Shown in pieces: positions 18,368-26,883 of a stretch of 64,000 nt of DNA. This DNA comes from an uncultured Clostridiaceae bacterium (GTDB lineage: Bacteria > Bacillota > Clostridia > TANB77 > CAG-508). The translations under genes were made by a program, and so were the position numbers. Under the pieces are notes generated by a model that worked only from the letters and a program-made list of their open reading frames with translations, ran no database searches and was not told where the DNA came from. The DNA is taken from positions 1 through 64,000 of the forward strand of contig CANPTO010000009.1 of the NCBI GenBank assembly GCA_947577025.1, read 5' to 3'. Numbering within the stretch: the stretch's first letter is position 1; each line of letters starts with the position of its first letter.

Positions 18368-20161
18368 ATGAAACTACAACATTTAGCAATAATATTTATT
18401 ATAATAATTTTGCCAATATCATTAGTAGTTGGCGAATATATACAAGCACAAATAGACACAATATATATGCAAACCCAGTATAGCAAAAAACTACAAGATG
18501 CAACATATGATGCAATGAAGGCATTTCAATTAAATACAATAAACAACAAATACTCAAGTATAAGTGATTCAAAAATAAGAGATATAGAGGCCTCAATAAA
18601 CACATTTTACAACTCATTAGGAACAGCTATGGGAGCAAGTGGATATGATAAAGACACCCTAAAAGAATATATACCAGCAATAGTATATACAATGTATGAT
18701 GGATATTATATATATGGAAAATATTTTAATTATAACATTGGAGAAAATGGGGCTTATCAATATGGGTTAAAACCATATATATATTACTCATGTAGGTACA
18801 AAAAAGACTCTAATAACGACTTTATAATAAATTACACATTAGATAATAGTATAACAATATATGGAAAAGTAAATGGTGAATATGTTACAAAATCAGGTTA
18901 CCTAATAAATTATAATTTATTAACAAAAGAACTAGATAATTTTATATATGAAGAAGGAAGTGCAAAAGAATATTATCCAATTAAAGTAAAATATGGTGAT
19001 GATATATACATAGAAAAAGAAATTTTAACAGAGCAATTAGTAACAATTAGTGACGATGGAAAAGTAAGTACACCAGTACGATACGAATATACAAATTACA
19101 AAAATCAAAAAATATATAAAGAAAATAACGAAAATAGATATTTTTACTACAAAAACAATAAAAAGGAATATGTATCAGATGAAGGAAAAGTATTAAAAGA
19201 CTCAGAAGTAACAGAGCTAAGATATGCACAAACAATGACAAAAGATGGACATTTGTATGATAATAGTGCAGTAGAATACTATGTAAAAGCAAAAGAATTT
19301 AGTAAATGGATAGAAGATAGCATAGGAAATATAACACAAAATGATGCCCTAGACTCAAATGGAAAACCAATAAAAGATTTTGCAGTAAATATAGGAGACA
19401 AAAAAATATTTGAATTTAATTCAGAGAATGACCCATTAGCAGAAGGCTCAACTTTTAATGAACATAGAATGAGTGTAATAAGAAAAACAATAGAAACAAA
19501 CCTATTATCAGCAATAGCAAACTACAATGCAGGCTCAAGCGGAACATATGAATTCCAAATGCCAATATTTACAGAAAGTGACTGGGCAAAACTATTAAAC
19601 AACATATCAATATCAGTATACATGCAAGGAATACCAACAAAATCGAAATTCTTTAATAACTATTGTATAATAACAAACAACAAAAACGAAGAAGTAGTAA
19701 CAAATGACTCGATATATATGCTAACAAAAGAAAAAGAAACAATAACAGCACATTTGCCAGGATGTAAATACCTAGTAGAAGAAGAAAACCAAAAAAAAAT
19801 AATAGGAATAGTAGATAGTACAGAACAAAAAAAATTTGAAGCAGCAGGATATAACTTAGTAGACTTTGAAAGGCAAACAATAGTAGGAGACTACATACTA
19901 GAAGGAGGAGAAACACCAGAAAATAGACAAATACACTACTATCCACAACCATACCAAAAATGTTACAGCTGTATAGTAAATGCCTCTGTGGCATATGAAA
20001 CAGATAATATAATAACAGGAACCCTGATGCAATACAATAAAGAAACAGATAAATATGAAAAATTAAAAACAAATATAACAACACTAAGAACCAAATACCT
20101 AACAGTACTAGCAAGAGAAAGATACAATTTATATAGAACAAATACACAATTTAGGGAATAG
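18368..20161 (+). CDS. Large Tad-locus surface protein, unknown
   Basis: 597 residues. N-terminal hydrophobic helix (about 5-24) then a long Tyr-, Asn- and Lys-rich extracellular part. No repeats or sorting signal are seen, and the C-terminus is charged (T-N-T-Q-F-R-E). Cysteines are few; a C-Y-S-C-I pair lies near 540. GAAAGGAAAG site. As the last and largest gene of the locus it may be the pilus tip or an anchoring protein. It is not a family I recognise. Confidence 0.6.
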   Translation: MKLQHLAIIFIIIILPISLVVGEYIQAQIDTIYMQTQYSKKLQDATYDAMKAFQLNTINNKYSSISDSKIRDIEASINTFYNSLGTAMGASGYDKDTLKEYIPAIVYTMYDGYYIYGKYFNYNIGENGAYQYGLKPYIYYSCRYKKDSNNDFIINYTLDNSITIYGKVNGEYVTKSGYLINYNLLTKELDNFIYEEGSAKEYYPIKVKYGDDIYIEKEILTEQLVTISDDGKVSTPVRYEYTNYKNQKIYKENNENRYFYYKNNKKEYVSDEGKVLKDSEVTELRYAQTMTKDGHLYDNSAVEYYVKAKEFSKWIEDSIGNITQNDALDSNGKPIKDFAVNIGDKKIFEFNSENDPLAEGSTFNEHRMSVIRKTIETNLLSAIANYNAGSSGTYEFQMPIFTESDWAKLLNNISISVYMQGIPTKSKFFNNYCIITNNKNEEVVTNDSIYMLTKEKETITAHLPGCKYLVEEENQKKIIGIVDSTEQKKFEAAGYNLVDFERQTIVGDYILEGGETPENRQIHYYPQPYQKCYSCIVNASVAYETDNIITGTLMQYNKETDKYEKLKTNITTLRTKYLTVLARERYNLYRTNTQFRE

Positions 20162-20220
20162 AAACATAAAATGTAGCATATATAGAAAATATATAAATAC
20201 ATAAAAAAGAAGGTAAAAGT

Positions 20221-21180
20221 ATGGAAAATAAAAAAGTAGTGGTATTAGGAGGAGGAACAGGCCTATCAACATTATTAAGAGGTCTAAAAAACTTCCCCTT
20301 AAAGATAACAGCAGTAGTATCAGTTTCAGACGATGGAAGAAGTACAGGAAGGCTAAGAAAAGAATTTAACATTCCAGCAGTAGGGGATGTAAGAAGAGTA
20401 TTAGTATCACTTGCAGAAATAGAGCCACTAGTAGAAAAAGTATTAAACTACAGGTTTAACACTAAAAGTGAATTAAATGGTCACACAGTAGGGAATTTAC
20501 TATTAACAGCAATGACAAACATAACAGGAAATATGTCAGATGGAATAGAGCAGATAGGAAAGGTATTAAACTTGAAAGGAAAAGTATTGCCACTAACAGA
20601 AGATAATGTAACACTAATGGGGAAAATGGAAGATGGCAGTATGATAGAAGGAGAGCATAATATAACAGAAGCAGGAAAAAGAATAAAAGATGTATACTAT
20701 AAAGAAAAGCCAGTAATATGTGAAAGTGTAATAAATGAACTAAAAGAGGCAGAACTAATAGTATTTAGTATGGGAAGCTTATATACAAGTGTAATACCAA
20801 ATTTAATAAGTAAAGACGTCATAAAAGCAATAGATGAATCAAATGCGAAACTAATGTATACCTGTAATATGATGACACAGCCAGGAGAAACAGAAGGATA
20901 CACAATATCAGACCACATAGAAGTATTAAACAAATACTTAGGAAACAAAAAAATAAATGCAGTAGTAGTAAATAGCGGAAAAATAGATAAAGAAATAATA
21001 GAAAAATATTCAAGTCTAGAGCAAAAGGACCCAATAAACTTAACAGAAGAGCAAAAAGAAAAGCTCAAAAAAATGGATGTAGAAATAATAAAAAATAACT
21101 ATGTAATAGTAGAAGATGAATTAATAAGACACAATTCAATAAAACTAGCTACAGACATCTTTACATATTTAATGAGATAG
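20221..21180 (+). CDS. yvcK: YvcK/CofD-like gluconeogenesis factor
   Basis: 319 residues, full length for YvcK, a UDP-sugar-binding regulator needed for growth on gluconeogenic carbon and for cell shape in Bacillus. The glycine-rich loop G-G-G-T-G-L-S-T-L-L-R-G-L lies at 10-22, D-D-G-R-S-T-G-R-L-R near 38 and the G-D-V-R-R-V-L motif near 57. N-G-H-T-V-G-N-L at about 86 is also typical. In many Firmicutes yvcK sits between rapZ and whiA; neither neighbour is present here. GAAGG site. Confidence 0.95.
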   Translation: MENKKVVVLGGGTGLSTLLRGLKNFPLKITAVVSVSDDGRSTGRLRKEFNIPAVGDVRRVLVSLAEIEPLVEKVLNYRFNTKSELNGHTVGNLLLTAMTNITGNMSDGIEQIGKVLNLKGKVLPLTEDNVTLMGKMEDGSMIEGEHNITEAGKRIKDVYYKEKPVICESVINELKEAELIVFSMGSLYTSVIPNLISKDVIKAIDESNAKLMYTCNMMTQPGETEGYTISDHIEVLNKYLGNKKINAVVVNSGKIDKEIIEKYSSLEQKDPINLTEEQKEKLKKMDVEIIKNNYVIVEDELIRHNSIKLATDIFTYLMR

Positions 21181-21211
21181 TTACATTTCTACTTTGTGAC
21201 ATATCAAATAG

Positions 21212-21325
21212 AAAACAAGAATAATATTTTCTAAGCTCATTCTTCGCTAAGAAAATCTAATTCTTCCATAACTATATTCTTAGGAAACTCACCACTTACG
21301 TGGATGACTTTCCTAAGAATATAAA
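21212..21325. repeat. Interspersed repeat family A
   Basis: AACAAGAATAATATTTTC, ATTCTTCCATAACTAT and the closing palindrome TTCTTAGGAAACTCACC to GGATGACTTTCCTAAGAA. Its inner stem CCAC/GTGG differs from other copies by paired changes, which suggests selection for the hairpin. Confidence 0.75.
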
Positions 21326-21326
21326 A

Positions 21327-21368
21327 AACAGAACTGTATATGTACAATAAATAACAGTTCTGTTTTTC
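21327..21368. terminator. Bidirectional terminator
   Basis: AAAACAGAACTGT pairs with ACAGTTCTGTTTT around a 15-base loop. It can serve yvcK and the convergent gene at 21393. Confidence 0.8.
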
Positions 21369-21392
21369 ATAAGTAGTATAATTTATAAATTA

Positions 21393-21731
21393 TTATGAAA
21401 TTTTCTTAAGAATATGCTCTATTTGATTTCTAATGCTATTTTCTATAATTTTACAACCTATTTTTAATTGTAAAGCTAAAACTTCATCTGAAGAAAGAGA
21501 AGATAAGTCATTTTGATAATTTACAATTAGTTCTTCACGAGAGTATGAAACAGATGTAGGTTTTAAGAAAGAAAAATCAATAGAAAGTTTAGTATAATGA
21601 AATTCATGAGCCTCAAATACCAAAAGAATAACTTCTTCAGAAGACTTCTTTATTAAAGCAGCTACTGGTCTGTCATACCCAATATTATCCAATAAATATT
21701 TCCATTCTAATTCAATTTGCTTATCTAACAT
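21393..21731 (-). CDS. Hypothetical protein, 112 aa
   Basis: No family recognised. It begins M-L-D-K-Q-I-E-L-E-W-K-Y-L-L-D and ends in an amphipathic helix N-Q-I-E-H-I-L-K-K-I-S. The E-W-K-Y start, size and the leader AATACCTCCTTACAATTG (plus-strand view) closely resemble the minus-strand gene at 43906-44232, so I infer distant paralogues. AGGAGG site. It has no in-frame CGG, unlike the other minus-strand singletons. Confidence 0.6.
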   Translation of the reverse strand: MLDKQIELEWKYLLDNIGYDRPVAALIKKSSEEVILLVFEAHEFHYTKLSIDFSFLKPTSVSYSREELIVNYQNDLSSLSSDEVLALQLKIGCKIIENSIRNQIEHILKKIS

Positions 21732-21878
21732 AATAAATACCTCCTTACAATTGTAACATGATACACAAAACGGATAACATAATTAGTATACATTAAATAA
21801 TTCTAAAAGTCAAGAAGCAAAACATAGAAAAATGTCGAAAACTTATTTGTGAAAAATAAAAAAATGTATTGACATAAA

Positions 21879-21907
21879 ATTATGATAAAGATATAATAAT
21901 AATGGAA
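21879..21907 (+). promoter_or_regulatory. Promoter of toxin-antitoxin pair
   Basis: TTGACA at 21879-21884, 17-base spacer, TATAAT at 21902-21907, 37 bases before the antitoxin ATG. Confidence 0.8.
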
Positions 21908-21944
21908 AAGGGAAATATTAAGTATGAAATAATGGAGGTATGGT

Positions 21945-22103
21945 ATGATAAAATTTAGTGAAGAAGAAATGAAAGAAATTGATGAAGAACTAAGAATAGC
22001 AGAGGAATGGCAATTAAAAAATGGAGATAAATGCTATAGTATGGAAGAAGTATGGAAAATGGCTCACAAAGCATTGGGAGAAATTAAATATATACAAAAT
22101 TAA
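21945..22103 (+). CDS. Putative antitoxin of a RelE/ParE pair
   Basis: 52 residues, acidic and helical: M-I-K-F-S-E-E-E-M-K-E-I-D-E-E-L...S-M-E-E-V-W-K-M-A-H-K. The ending resembles antitoxins of RelE/ParE toxins, with a short motif followed by E-V-W. GGAGGT site. Its reading frame overlaps the toxin frame, so the two are translationally coupled. It is named by its partner; no DNA-binding domain is visible. Confidence 0.7.
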   Translation: MIKFSEEEMKEIDEELRIAEEWQLKNGDKCYSMEEVWKMAHKALGEIKYIQN

Positions 22104-22371
22104 ATATTCAAAAAGAGCATACTATAATATTGTAAATACAGCTACATATATATACTATAAGCTGTACAATCCGCAAGCTGCTAAAAGATTTATCGATAAT
22201 ATCTTAATTAAAATTTCCACATTACAATATCTCCCATATAGAGGTAGTATTTATAAAAATAATCAAGAAAGATTTATAATCTATAAAAACTTTTTAATCT
22301 TTTATGAAATCCAAGAACAAGAAAAAATAGTAAAAATAAAAACAGTAATGCATAGAAAGAGGAGTTATTAA
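22090..22371 (+). CDS. RelE/ParE-family toxin with a possible ATA start
   Basis: About 93 residues from the codon before Y-K-I-K-Y-S-K-R-A. The RelE/ParE fold is visible in K-R-A-Y-Y-N-I, P-Q-A-A-K-R-F-I-D-N-I, L-P-Y-R-G, I-Y-K-N-F-L-I-F-Y-E-I and the C-terminal V-M-H-R-K-R-S-Y. Such toxins cut mRNA at the ribosome or poison gyrase. The frame has no ATG, GTG or TTG at the expected place. ATA at 22090, eight bases after GGGAG, would give the normal length; the nearest ATG (22021) adds 23 residues overlapping the antitoxin. I prefer ATA, at low certainty. Confidence 0.72.
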   Translation: MYKIKYSKRAYYNIVNTATYIYYKLYNPQAAKRFIDNILIKISTLQYLPYRGSIYKNNQERFIIYKNFLIFYEIQEQEKIVKIKTVMHRKRSY

Positions 22372-22444
22372 TTATGCCTGAAAATATAAAAAGTAACCAA
22401 AAAGAAAGAACTAAAATATAATATCATAGGAGGCGAAAGTTTTT

Positions 22445-22798
22445 ATGGGAGAATTTATATTAAATGCTATATTATGGACACTTGCATTATATGGAGCTTT
22501 TGAAATTATAAAAACAATAATAAATATATATACATATACAAATTTAAAATCAGACGGTATATACGTAATAATTGCCGTAAAGAACCAAGAAAACAAAATA
22601 GAGGGCTTCTTAAGAAACTTTCTATTTAGAATAATATATGGAAAAGAAGAAAGCATAAAAGACATAATAATAGCAGACTTAGATTCAACAGATGAGACGG
22701 TAGAGATATTAAATAAATTAGCAAATGATTATGAGGGGTTAAAAGTTACTAATTGGAGGGAGTGTAAAGAGGTTATAGAGAGTATTAAGAATGTGTAA
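22445..22798 (+). CDS. Small membrane protein with glycosyltransferase-2-like fragment
   Basis: 117 residues. An N-terminal membrane helix (about 5-27) is followed by G-I-Y-V-I-I-A-V-K-N-Q-E-N-K-I-E-G-F-L-R and I-I-I-A-D-L-D-S-T-D-E-T-V-E-I-L, which mimic the first beta-alpha units and D-x-S-x-D-x-T motif of GT-A glycosyltransferases. It is far too short for an enzyme and ends at the natural stop. Stand-alone proteins of this kind are common in Clostridia, so I do not call it truncated. AGGAGG site. Function unknown. Confidence 0.6.
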   Translation: MGEFILNAILWTLALYGAFEIIKTIINIYTYTNLKSDGIYVIIAVKNQENKIEGFLRNFLFRIIYGKEESIKDIIIADLDSTDETVEILNKLANDYEGLKVTNWRECKEVIESIKNV

Positions 22799-22851
22799 GT
22801 TCCAATTGGGGACGTTTCCTAATGGGAAATCTGTCACTTTTGGGAACATCA
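22799..22851. repeat. Repeat family E, single copy
   Basis: TTGGGGACGTTTCC, TAATGGGAAATCTG and TCACTTTTGGGAA. Other copies lie at 30031-30077 and as an inverted pair at 41211-41261 and 41445-41495. The rest of the gap to 23133 is AT-rich with a GAATAATGAATAG microrepeat and no gene. Confidence 0.75.
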
Positions 22852-23133
22852 GGGGAATATGGTAACTATTCAAATGTGAAATATTATCTACCATAAACGC
22901 AAAATATTTTTATAAAAATTTTTGCTTTGTAATTATTGGTATAAGCTAACCTGAAAGCATTTTGTATCTAAAACTATTATCCTGTAACAAATATGTTATA
23001 AAACTTAAAAGAAAGGTTGTAACTGATTTCATTTTTTGATATACTTAGAGGAAGATAAGACTATATAGTGAATAATGAATAATGAATAGTTAATAGTACA
23101 AATTTTTAGAATTTGAAGAAAAGAGGACGTTTT

Positions 23134-25433
23134 TTGGAAATAACAGGAGAAATAAAAGATATAATTTATCAAAATGAAATAAACAGTTATACAGTAGCAG
23201 AATTTGAAACTGAAAAAGAAGAAATAGTAATTGTGGGATATCTTCCATTTATTAATGTTGGAGATACTTTAAAACTTATAGGAAAAATAGTAACACATCA
23301 AGATTATGGAGAGCAATTTAAAGTAGATACATTCGAAAAACTAATGCCTAAAACTCTAGGTGCATTAGAGAGATATTTATCAAATGGAACAATAAAAGGA
23401 GTAGGACCTGCAACTGCAAAAAAAATAGTAGATACTTTTAAAGAAGAAACTATACATATATTAAAATATGAACCAGAAAAATTGACACAAATAAAAGGCA
23501 TAAATAATGAAAAAGCCATATCTATTTCAGAATCATTTTTGGAAAATTGGGAAATATGGCAAATAGTAGGCTATTTAGAAAAATTTGGAATAGGAATTCA
23601 AAACGCAAAAAATGTATACAAAAGGCTAGGAGCAAAAGCAATTGAAGAAATAGAAAATAACCCATATATATTAATAGATGTAGCAAATAATGTAGACTTT
23701 AAAAAGATAGACAAAATGGCAATAGATATAGGCCTTCCATATAATAATACCCAAAGAATAAAAAGTGGAATAAAATATGCATTAATGTGTACTACATTAA
23801 ATGGACACTGTGCAACTTTAGAAGAAAACCTAATAACTTTTTGTCAGGAACTTTTATCAGTAGCAGAAGAAGAAATAATAGATTGCATGATAGAACTAAA
23901 AGCAAAAGAAGAGATAATAATTGAAGCAAGAGCAGAAGAAGTACAAGTATCTAGAAATGAAATAGAAGAAATAATAAACGAAGTAAAAAATGGAAAAATA
24001 GTAGAAGAAAGAAATTGGGTATACTTAGCGCCATTTTATAAAGCAGAAGAAAATATTGCAAATAAGATAAACATTTTAAAAAATTCACCAAATATAAAAA
24101 AAATACCAGATATAAAAAAAGAACTAAAAATAATAGAAAAAAGTTCAAAAATAGAGCTATCAGAAAAGCAAAAAGAAGCAATAGAAGCAATAAATGAAAA
24201 TAATGTATGTATAATAACAGGAGGGCCAGGAACAGGAAAAACAACAATTATAAAAGCAATAATTGACATATTCAAAAAGCAAGGTAAAAAGCCTGTACTA
24301 TGTGCACCAACAGGTAGAGCAGCAAAAAGAATGACAGAAACTACAGGTGAAGAAGCAAAAACATTACATAGGTTATTAGAAATAGGAAAAATAGAAGAAG
24401 AGATAGACAAAAAAGATGCAGACTATGATGTAGCACCACTAGATGCAGACATAGTTATAGTAGACGAGGTATCAATGGTCGATTTATTTTTAATGAACTA
24501 CTTAGTAAAAGCTCTATATCAAGGAACAAAATTAGTACTAGTAGGGGACATAGACCAGCTCCCATCAGTAGGACCAGGAAGTATCCTAAAAGATCTAATA
24601 TCTTCAAACGAAGTTACAACCATAGTATTAAACAAAATATTTAGACAAGCTGCAAAAAGTAAAATAATACTAAATGCACATAGAGTAAATGAAGGAGAGA
24701 GTTTTTTAACTAAAGAGCAAATACAAGAGCAAAACCTAACAAATTTGAACGAAGACTTTTTCTATATAAAAGAACAAAATCAAGAAAAAATACTATATAA
24801 TGTCATTTCACTATGCAAAGAAAGACTTAAAAATTATGGAGACTATGACTTTTTTAAGAACATACAAGTAATAACACCAACTAAAAAAGGAATGATTGGA
24901 ACAAAAGAGCTAAACAAAATTTTACAAAGAAACTTAAACCCAGAAAGTGAATATTTAGCTCAAAAGCAAGTAGGAGATACCATATACAGAGAAAATGATA
25001 GAGTAATGCAAATAAAAAATAATTACGATATATTTTGGGAAAAGCTAGAGCCAAAATATGAAAGTGGAATGGGAGTATTCAATGGAGAATTAGGAACGAT
25101 AATAAAAATAAACGAACAAGACAAAACACTTACAATAAAATTTGACGATGGAAAGCAAGCAGACTATATGTTACAAGACTTAGACCAAATAGAACACGCA
25201 TATAGTATAACAGTACATAAATCCCAACGGAAGTGAATTTGACGTAGTAATAATGGTAGTACCACAAGCCTCTCCAATGCTACTAACAAGAAACCTTTTA
25301 TACACAGGAATGACAAGAGCAAAAAAGCTACTAATAGTAATAGGAGGAGCAAATATAGTCAGCTTCATGATTAACAATGCAGATACAAAAAAAAGAAACA
25401 CACGGCTTAGAATATAAACTAAAAAAGCATTGA
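23134..25433 (+). CDS. recD2: RecD2-type DNA helicase, two CGG +1 sites
   Basis: A 5'-3' superfamily 1B helicase acting in replication-fork and mismatch-linked repair, 765 residues. I start at TTG 23134, after AAGAGGA; an in-frame TTG at 23113 is the alternative. An OB-like N-terminus and helix-hairpin-helix region (about 85-200) precede Walker A G-G-P-G-T-G-K-T-T near 363 and D-E-V-S-M-V near 440. The zero frame ends at CGG 25228-25230 inside H-K-S-Q, the start of the last helicase motif. Skipping C gives H-K-S-Q-G-S-E-F-D-V-V and the motif VI region L-L-Y-T-G-M-T-R-A-K. A second CGG (25403-25405) then restores the typical ending K-R-N-T-G-L-E-Y-K-L. Confidence 0.95.
25228..25230 (+). other. 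CGG +1 site (recD2, first)
   Basis: TCC CAA CGG AAG TGA in the zero frame; CAA GGA AGT GAA TTT after skipping C. Restores the conserved H-K-S-Q-G-S-E-F. Confidence 0.95.
25403..25405 (+). other. CGG +1 site (recD2, second)
   Basis: AAC ACA CGG CTT AGA ATA TAA in the frame after the first site; ACA GGC TTA GAA after skipping C. Extends the tail by nine residues that fit the family ending. Confidence 0.75.
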
Positions 25434-25550
25434 GGACGGTAGCTTTGGGGACGGTTCGTGATCAGAAACAAGATAGAGCCCTCCACAAGCAAAAAAGCAA
25501 AAATAATCTGGCTAGATTAGGGCTATCCTAAATATCGAAAAAAATATAAA
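25431..25550. repeat. Interspersed repeat family C
   Basis: GGTAGCTTTGGGGACGGTTC, AACAAGATAGAG and AATAATCTGGCTAGATTAGG. A longer relative fills 51411-51665. Confidence 0.7.
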
Positions 25551-25565
25551 AAGAAACAAAAGAAC

Positions 25566-25594
25566 TTGACTTATAAGTAAAAATATACTATTAT
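25566..25594 (+). promoter_or_regulatory. Sigma-A-like promoter
   Basis: TTGACT at 25566-25571, 17-base spacer, TATTAT at 25589-25594, upstream of the coiled-coil gene. Confidence 0.7.
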
Positions 25595-25652
25595 AAATAT
25601 ACAAACAAAAGAGAAAAGAACAAGCAATATTTTTAAAGAAAGGAGGAAAAAA

Positions 25653-25986
25653 ATGGAAGAAAAAGTTTTAAAACAAATATTAGACGTAGTAATAGATATA
25701 AAAGCAGATCAAAAAGTAATGGAAAATAAAATGAGCAATATGGATGCAAAAATAGATAAATTATCAACAGAACAACTAGTAATGAAAGAAGAAATGAAAT
25801 CAATAGAAACAGATATAAAATTATTAAACTTCAACGTAAACATCTTAATGAAGGAGCAAGAAGACACCAAATTTGCAGTAGGTGCATGTGTACAAAAAAT
25901 TCGGTGAAGTAAGTGACAAATTAGACAGACACTTAAGAGAAAGTAGTACTGAAATTGTAACTAAAAACCAACACTACAATTACTAA
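25653..25986 (+). CDS. Small coiled-coil protein, one CGG +1 site
   Basis: 110 residues when read through CGG 25902-25904. The zero frame stops immediately after that codon (CGG TGA). Skipping C gives C-V-Q-K-I-G-E-V-S-D-K-L-D-R-H-L-R-E and a tail to Y-N-Y. The whole protein is helical with heptads (M-S-N-M-D-A-K-I-D-K-L-S), the plan of small trimeric coiled-coil proteins often found near phage or surface genes. Strong AAAGGAGG site and its own promoter. Function unknown. The hydrophobic heptad pattern (V, L, L) continues across the site, which supports the frame change. Confidence 0.72.
25902..25904 (+). other. CGG +1 site (coiled-coil gene)
   Basis: AAA ATT CGG TGA in the zero frame, so termination competes directly; ATT GGT GAA GTA after skipping C. 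Confidence 0.8.
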
Positions 25987-26050
25987 CCAAACATAAAAAA
26001 CAAAATAAAAAAAATATAAATAGGGGCAAAAAAGAAAGGATGTATAAAAC

Positions 26051-26713
26051 ATGGAATCTTTAAAAAAAGCCCTTATTTTTTTATTAGAAACTTTATATCC
26101 AAAGCAATGTCTAATATGTGGAAAAAAAGAAAAAGATGCAATATGTAGCAAATGTTATAATAAATTGAAAATAGAATCCAAAATAGACACTTATACAAAC
26201 AAAAGCTTTGAAGAGCACTTATATATATTTAAATATGAAGGAAAAATAAGACAATTAATAATAAACTATAAATTCAAAGAAAAAGCATATTTAAATGAGC
26301 TATTTGCAAAAATTATACTAAAAAACGAAAAAATATGTAGAAAAATAAAAAAATATGGTATAATCATACCAGTACCAATTCATAAAAAAAGAAAAAATGA
26401 AAGAGGATATAATCAAAGTGAGCTAATCGCGAGAAAATTAGCCAAAAGTTTGAAATTAGAACTAGTAACAGACAGTTTAATAAAGCAAAAAAATACATTA
26501 CCACAAAGTACACTTTCAAAAAAACAACGAATTGAAAATACAAAACAAGTATATAAAATACAAAATAGGCAAAAAATAGAAAATAAAAAAATAATATTAT
26601 TAGACGATATATACACAACAGGAGCAACAACAGAAGAATGCTCAAAAATATTAAAACAAAATGGAGCAAAACAAATTTTAGTACTAACAATAGCGAAAGA
26701 TATAATAAATTAG
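26051..26713 (+). CDS. comFC: ComFC-family phosphoribosyltransferase-like protein
   Basis: 220 residues, normal for ComFC, a protein that helps pass imported single-stranded DNA to DprA/RecA-type machinery in competent bacteria. An N-terminal zinc ribbon is visible as C-L-I-C-G...A-I-C-S-K-C (about 18-36). The phosphoribosyltransferase motif I-I-L-L-D-D-I-Y-T-T-G-A-T-T lies near 180-193. The stretch K-K-R-K-N-E-R-G-Y-N-Q-S-E near 115 is also a family mark. GAAAGGA site. No comFA is adjacent. Confidence 0.92.
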   Translation: MESLKKALIFLLETLYPKQCLICGKKEKDAICSKCYNKLKIESKIDTYTNKSFEEHLYIFKYEGKIRQLIINYKFKEKAYLNELFAKIILKNEKICRKIKKYGIIIPVPIHKKRKNERGYNQSELIARKLAKSLKLELVTDSLIKQKNTLPQSTLSKKQRIENTKQVYKIQNRQKIENKKIILLDDIYTTGATTEECSKILKQNGAKQILVLTIAKDIIN

Positions 26714-26872
26714 AAGTTGGAGGACGGAAGTCAGAAGTCGGAAGTCAGAGGACGGAAATTAGAAATTGGAAGTTTGAGGATGGAAATTTGATAATGATAT
26801 ATAAAATTAGACTATATATAAAGCTACTTCAAAGAAATTACCCTAAAATCTGACCTCTGACCTCTAAAAAAG
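26709..26872. repeat. Interspersed repeat family B, long copy
   Basis: Several tandem GGAAGTCAGAAGTCGG-like units on the left, a TTCAAAGAAATTACCC inner part, and TGACCTCTGACCTCT on the right. It directly abuts the ribosome site of the next gene. Confidence 0.7.
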
Positions 26873-26883
26873 GAGGAAAAAAC

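Noticed and set aside
22373..22414. 13-codon open frame after the toxin gene
   Set aside because: Too short, no family and no distinct ribosome site.
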